From Chelonoidis abingdonii (Eukaryota > Chordata > Testudines > Testudinidae), in the NCBI RefSeq assembly GCF_003597395.2, contig NC_133771.1, positions 52,743,090 to 52,807,089 of the forward strand: 64,000 nucleotides of DNA, written 5' to 3'. Below, piece by piece: positions 58,550-64,000 of the stretch. The notes under the pieces were generated by a model that did not search any database, was not told where the DNA came from, and saw only the letters and a list, made by a program, of their open reading frames with translations. The translations under genes were made by a program, and so were the position numbers. Each line of letters starts with the position of its first letter. The first letter of the stretch is position 1.

Positions 58550-61545
58550 AACCACATTTCCAATCTGTGAATCTTTTCTGCAGCATCTGAAGCAAATAAC
58601 TATAAAATATCAATAAAGTTACATAAATGGCTAAAGGTTAGCTTAATAAATGCATTCTCTCTTCTGGTCTTTTATTCTTGATTGGAAGTCATTTTCTTCT
58701 CTCCCCTTCTCTTTGAGTATAACTGTATTATAGTAAAAGAAGAATGGATACAAATCGGACATCAGGAATGGTAACATACAAAAGCCAGTAGGAGAACACT
58801 TCAATCTTCTTGGACAGTCTAACAGATTTTAAAGTAGCCATACTTGAACAAAACAACTTCAGAAACAGACTTCAAAGAGAAACAGCAGAACTAAAATTCA
58901 TTTGCAAATTTAATTTGGGCTTGAATAGGGACTGGGAGTAGCTGGCTCACTACAAAAGCAACTTTGCCTCTCCTGGAATTGACAGCTCCTCACCAGTTGT
59001 TGGGAGTGGACCACATCCACCCTAACTGTATTGGCCCTGTCAACACTGGTCCTTCACTTGTGAGGTAACTCCCTTCTCTTCATGTGTCAGTATAATAATG
59101 CCTGCATCTGTAATTTTCATTCCACGCATCTGAAGTGGTTTTTTTTACCCACGAAAGCTGTTTATAAATAAGCAGACATCTGTATTATTTACAAATACAC
59201 ATTATCGTACCTATACATTTTAAGCCTGGGGATTTGATTAATCAAAAACAATTTCCTCAAAACATTTTATAAGGATCGTATTAAAGGATTTAAACAACAA
59301 CGTAGAATGATTCTGAAGGATGATTAACCTTGCCACCTTTTTTAACACTGAAGTCTATATGACTGTAAATCCACCACTTGAACAGGAATGTCAAAGGGAG
59401 AAAGGGTAATAAGACAACCAATAGTGTGCATGTGTACACACACACACACACACAGAAAAGAAACTGGAGCCACAATAGAAAGGAATACACTTGTTTTAAA
59501 TCTAAGAAAAGGTGAGAAAATCAAAAGAGGACAAATCAAACAGAGGATAAAAGTATAAAAGGGATGACAGGCTGTGGAAAAGGAACAGAGGGCAACTAAG
59601 AATACACAGAAAAGCTTAACAAGGGGGCAAAAACAAGAGGCTTAATATTAAAGAGGTAAAACCTGAAGCAAAATTGCATAAGAATGAACGAATACTCGTT
59701 ACTAAGATTTATACTGTAATTACACAGAACTGCAGTTAACATATCATCAGGCATTATGGCCATGTGTGAAAGGTATAGATGAATTGTATCTCCACAACTT
59801 AAGTTACAATGTTGGACTCCAGGAACAGTCTAATCCAATATGTTTGTAAATCACAGAAAATACTGAAAAATAGTTAAATGAATAAAACTAAGTGGAAATG
59901 GTGTTATTCATTTAAGCATTTTCTACTGCAGAGAGTCCTATACATTCTTATCTTGCTGTTTGAGGAGTTAAGCACATAACCTACAATGGTAAATACATGT
60001 GTAAATCCCAAGGCACAGAGATGAGAATACACCCCAAAGTGTGAATATTATCCCTTTTACATCTTTTGGATGTCTTTTCTCATGGACTCTTGAATTTAAT
60101 GTAGTTGTAACTTTTTACTAAAAATTTATTTGGAAAACTAGTTTTGGATTTGGGGCCAGGTCACGCATGTCTACTTCAGGAGCAGGCAAAGGATTAGACT
60201 GATTCTTAAGATTCTTTAACCTCTTTCCCCCCCCAGTCTTGGATTGATTCTGATAAGGATGGTCTCTCGTCCAACTTATGCCTCTCATTGACTCCTAATA
60301 TGGCCAAAATAATAATACTTCAACGTGTTTCAGAACTTTGCATCATCAAGGTGTTGAACAAACTGTACCTATTTAACCAGCTGCCCCAAGCTTTTCTCCG
60401 CCAAACTGGCCAAATGCATTCTGGGGCATATAGTCAAAGACAGCATGACAAGAGATTTTGGAGTTCTATGTTTTGTGTTCTTCAGTGGTAGGAAGCATTT
60501 CACAGAAGGGGTTGTGAGGGAGCTAGGGCTTACTAGCTTTGCTAGAGAGCTACTGAAGTGTCTTGAGGAGGATAGGAGGAACTGATGTTACATATATTGG
60601 AAGACGATGAGGAGGGAAGGGGCTAGTGGTGGACATGGAGGGACAGGGAACTTGAGGTCGACTAGATAGTTGTGGGGAAAGAAGAGAATCTTAGAATTTA
60701 TTGAGGATTTGAAGAGATTCACCAGCTGTATAGATAACTCCAATAAGGCTATCTTTTAGATGACAGAAATTCCTGAGTAAATTGCTAAGTATTAAAGAAA
60801 CCATCAGCCCTTTACCAGCAAAGAAACTCACTGCATGCATTCAGAATGCAAATGGCAACCACAGACTTTGTTGAAAGTTAAAGTTAGGCATGAGAACAAA
60901 GTTTACGTTAAATTTAACCCTGAATAAAATCTTTAAAAGAAATTATTCTTTTCTGTAAGCAGAAGCTAAGGATGCAGCTTACTAGATCTTCTCTGTTTCC
61001 GTGAAATCAGCCTTTCACATTGGCATCCATCATTACACACCCAAGTTACTTCATTACCAATAATTTTTGTTGGCTACCAGTCAACTTGCAAAGCAGTTCA
61101 GTATTTTTTTAAAAAGAAAAAGCCGCTTTATAAGTTTTAAATACAGCGTGTGTGCGTGTGTGTATTTGGAACCAGAGAATACCAACTATATATGATAAAT
61201 CCAGCCTAGAGAATAAAACTGTCCTTGCTTCAGAACACTGACTGAAAGTGTGCTATAGAAAATACCAACCTTTAATATTAGAGCTTAAAGCTTCATCTCA
61301 CATCTGTCATCTAAACTTCACCTGTAAATGGTAATCATTTTTCCAGCAAATCTATTACAGTAACACTTTCTGAAACACTACAGCACCTTTACATCATATT
61401 AATGTAGCACAAGTATCTGACTTGTGGCAGAATAGAGGAACTAAAAATTATTTTTACTTTTTTATCCTCAACTCATTTCTGAATTTATTTATAGTACCAG
61501 TGGACCTCTGAAGAATATCTATTCAAATTATCCATATAACATTCA
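58550..61545. other. Non-coding DNA with CA and TG microsatellites
   Basis: A (CA)n run lies at about 59437-59454 and a (TG)n run near 61147-61162. No repeat family, exon or RNA gene was recognised. Confidence 0.4.
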
Positions 61546-61550
61546 CAAAA

Positions 61551-62335
61551 TCATAGGACTGGAAGGGACCTCAAGAGGTCATCTAGTCCAGTGCCCTGCA
61601 CTCATGGACAGACTAAGTATTATCTAGACCATCCCTGACAGGTGTTTGTCTAAACTGCTCTTAAAAATGTCCCATGATGGAGATTCCACAACCTCCCTAG
61701 GCAATTTTTCCAGTGTTTAACCACCCTGACAGGACATTTTTCCTAATATCCAACCTAAACTGCCTTTGCTGCAATTTAAGCCCATTGTTTCTTGTCCTAT
61801 TCTCAGAGGTTAAAGAGAGTAATTTTTCTCCTTCCTCTTTATAACAACCTTTTATATACTTGAAAACTGTTATCATGCCCTCCATCCCTTGCCCCCATTC
61901 TTCTTTTCTCCAGTCTAAACAAACCAAATTTTTTCAATCTTCCCTCAGAGGTCATGTTTTCTAGACCTTTCATCATTTTTATTGCTCTTTGGATTTTCTC
62001 CAGTTTGCCCACATCTTTCCAGAAAAGTGGTGCTCAGAACTGGACACAATACTCCAGATGAGGCCTAATCAGCACAGAGTAGAGCAGAAAAATTACTTCT
62101 TGTGTCTTGCTTACAACACTCCTGCTAATAAATCCCAGAATGAAGCTTGCTTTTTTTGCAACAGTGTTAAACTGTTGACCCATAGTTAGCTTGTGATCCA
62201 CTATGGCTCCCCAGATCCCTTTCTGCAGTACTCCTTCCTAGGCAGTCATTGTTCCTTCCTAAGGAACTCTGGAACTCAAATGAAGTGCTCTGCATTTGTC
62301 CTTATTAAACTTCTTCCTATTATATTCCCAGCTCT
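61551..62335 (-). mobile_element. 5'-truncated CR1 LINE
   Basis: It starts at the CR1 3' end in reverse ('aaatcataggactggaaggg') and continues through the ORF2 C-terminal region. The minus frame 61927-61697 encodes 'VFKYIKGCYKEEGEKLLSL' and then the typical end 'LNTGKIA'. It is the same subfamily as 9849-10475, with parallel phrases throughout. Stops are frequent. Confidence 0.85.
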
Positions 62336-62505
62336 GAGTTGATAATGGTTTAAACTGGACCACAGCATAGGCAATTGATTTGAGTTGAACAAATATTTAT
62401 ATGTTTTAAAGTAATTGTTGGAAAATATTTATTGGCAGGTTGAAAATTACAAATTGACATATAGCTATCAAACCCTAACTGGAATCTGCACTGGATACTC
62501 AAGAG

Positions 62506-63332
62506 CAGCGGCGGCTCTACGCACCAGCAAAACAAGCAAGTGCTTGGGGAGGCAAATTGCCAGGGGTGGCATAATGCTGGGGCCCCAGCTCCGACCTGAG
62601 GCAGTGTCCTGGGCTAGATCCTGACCACTCTTTGTTCTCTGACCGGGTGCCGCCAGAGCTGTGCGGCAGGACAAGGGGAGCTGGATCAGTGGGGAGCGTG
62701 TCTCTGCCGCTCTCCCATGGGCAGTGGCCAGACCCCCTCAGGCAGGAGCCAGTAGCGTGGCCCTGCCCTGGTCATGGAGCACAGGGGGTGGTGCCAGAAC
62801 ATGGCGGCAGGGTGGGCCGCTTCGAAAGCGCCGGCTATGGGCTCCTCTTTGGCTTGTCTCCACCTCTGCCTCCTCCTCCCTGTGCCGCATCCTGCCGGGG
62901 AGGGGAGCAGCAGCCTGGGCTGAACCAAACTTATGCCACTGCACAGGCTGAGTCTGTGGCTGGCTCGTGGGGGTCCTGGGAAGCGGGAGACCCGGGCACT
63001 CTGCTCTGCCCCGGGCCCCGGCAGCCAAACTCTGCAGCTGCCCCAGCACACTCCACGTGAGTGTTACAGGCAGTGCCCCCTACCCAGCTGGGTCTGTCCC
63101 TGGCCACACCACGGGGTGACCGCCCAGGACTCTGGGGTGTTGCTGAGGCTGTCCCTAGCCAGGCTCCCTGGGGTCTGCTGCCCCTCCAGCCATGGCGGCC
63201 CTAGGCCAGTGTGGCAGCTGGGCCACAGCTCTACACTCAGAGCCTCCTCCCATCCCCGTGCTGCATAGCAAGATGTGGGATCATGGGCAGGGCTGCTACA
63301 TCAATTTAAAACTGGGACTGGCACCAGGCCTG
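62506..63332. mobile_element. GC-rich non-autonomous hAT element (827 bp)
   Basis: It begins cagcggcggctctacgcacc and ends actggcaccaggcctg, with only the outer bases in inverted agreement. The perfect 8-bp duplication ctcaagag lies at 62498-62505 and 63333-63340. It is by far the most GC-rich part of the window, so it yields seven overlapping long frames on both strands (up to 142 codons), none with a domain. Its terminus resembles that of the element at 15470-15727. Confidence 0.8.
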
Positions 63333-63344
63333 CTCAAGAGGACT

Positions 63345-63825
63345 TCTAATGAGATAGAGACCTTCTCCCTTCTAGCTGAAATCTTACCCTGGTATGTATT
63401 AACTAAAGGGAGGAGGGCCAATTTCTAGTGGTCAAGCGTGCCCATCACATTCAGCACTAACAGGTAACTAAGGGTCTGAATCATCATGAACTCTCCTATC
63501 ATCTTGCAGAATAGTTCTTCTCCAAGGGTTGTGATACATTGGTGGGGAAATGTGTGGAAAATATACAGGCATTGCCTAACCACAAAATAAGTATTATGAC
63601 TGTGCCATTATAATAAATAAATAAATAAAAATGGATACAAGTCTTTAACATGTTCAAAACATGCAACTTTGCTTATCCAGAGTGAAAATATCATATGTAA
63701 CAAACATCTTTTTACCTGCTTATGTCAGATACAGTAAGAGAAAAAAAGTATGTGCAATGTAGTAGTTTTTATTTTGTTTAATATAAATAGGTACATAACT
63801 GCTATATGTTTGTGTTAGAGAAGAC
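63345..63825. other. Non-coding DNA with an AAAT microsatellite
   Basis: An (AATA)n tract lies at about 63611-63629. Nothing else was recognised. Confidence 0.4.
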
Positions 63826-63829
63826 AAGG

Positions 63830-64000
63830 CTGAAGCAGAGCTTCTTGTACTTGAGAAGCTTTGTGGTAGTTCTTAGTTCCTAGGGGAGGGAGGGTTGTTC
63901 CACACTCTGGGACCAGCCCTCAAGAAAGCTGAGTCCACTGCACAGACTCTTTTTGCCCTTGTGGTAGAAAGTTGCGTTGTGCCAGAGGAACAGAGTTGCC
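63830..64000 (-). mobile_element. L2-like LINE C-terminal fragment, running off the window
   Basis: The minus strand contains a degenerate 'GPRVWNNPPSLPRN' stretch, like the PRLWNSLP--LR end of L2-clade ORF2. It is homologous in nucleotide sequence to 4893-5140 (for example 'agttcttagttcctagggg' there reads 'aattcttagtccttgggag'). It is cut by the window edge. Confidence 0.5.

Noticed and set aside
62632..63268. Long overlapping frames of up to 142 codons on both strands, looking like a gene
   Set aside because: They lie inside a GC-rich hAT element bounded by a perfect 8-bp duplication, overlap in several frames, and carry no domain.

Overview
This is vertebrate nuclear DNA: AT-rich, almost free of open reading frames, and packed with decayed transposable elements. 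The repertoire points to a reptile, most likely a turtle, with a crocodilian as the alternative. It includes CR1 LINEs, a Neptune-type Penelope element, DIRS and L2-clade fragments, CORE/MIR-like SINEs, solo LTRs, and many non-autonomous hAT elements with 8-bp target-site duplications. No bacterial, plasmid or phage features and no CRISPR array were seen.

Only one convincing host coding piece was found: a 230-bp exon on the minus strand at 23352-23581. It has a good splice acceptor and donor and encodes one complete six-cysteine EGF-like domain. The best recognised match is EYS (eyes shut homolog), a photoreceptor matrix protein whose gene has very large introns. That would make the rest of the window intron 5' and 3' of this exon.

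Layout. 1-9.8 kb: unique DNA, a CR1 fragment split by a hAT element, and L2-like, LINE ORF1, DIRS and Penelope fragments. 9.8-12.9 kb: a long antisense CR1 abutted by a second CR1. 13.2 kb: a perfect 33-bp inverted repeat next to TA/CA microsatellites. 14.5-21 kb: SINE, hAT elements, a Penelope 3' end and a 427-bp LTR. 23.4 kb: the EGF exon. 24.3-28.9 kb: a nested stack in which a hAT element is split by a 5'-inverted CR1, itself split by a 791-bp solo LTR with a perfect 5-bp duplication. 30.5-33.7 kb: a solo LTR, a SINE tail and a hAT element. 34.8-39.5 kb: an antisense CR1 split by a 2145-bp solo LTR. 42.1-45.7 kb: an LTR element carrying a Ty3/Gypsy-like pol scrap, LTR-like debris, hAT elements and a MIR-like SINE. 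47.7-50.1 kb: a 2.3-kb dead Penelope copy with a 13-bp target duplication. 54-63 kb: a hAT element, a 5S-rRNA-like/tRNA-like composite, a CR1 and a GC-rich hAT element. The window ends inside an L2-like fragment.

The genes do not act together; there is one exon in a repeat-loaded intron. The most unusual structures are the perfect 33-bp palindrome, the very long solo LTR with duplicated U3 blocks, the three-level nested insertion with LINE 5' inversion, the LTR element with a captured pol fragment, and the 5S/tRNA-like composite.
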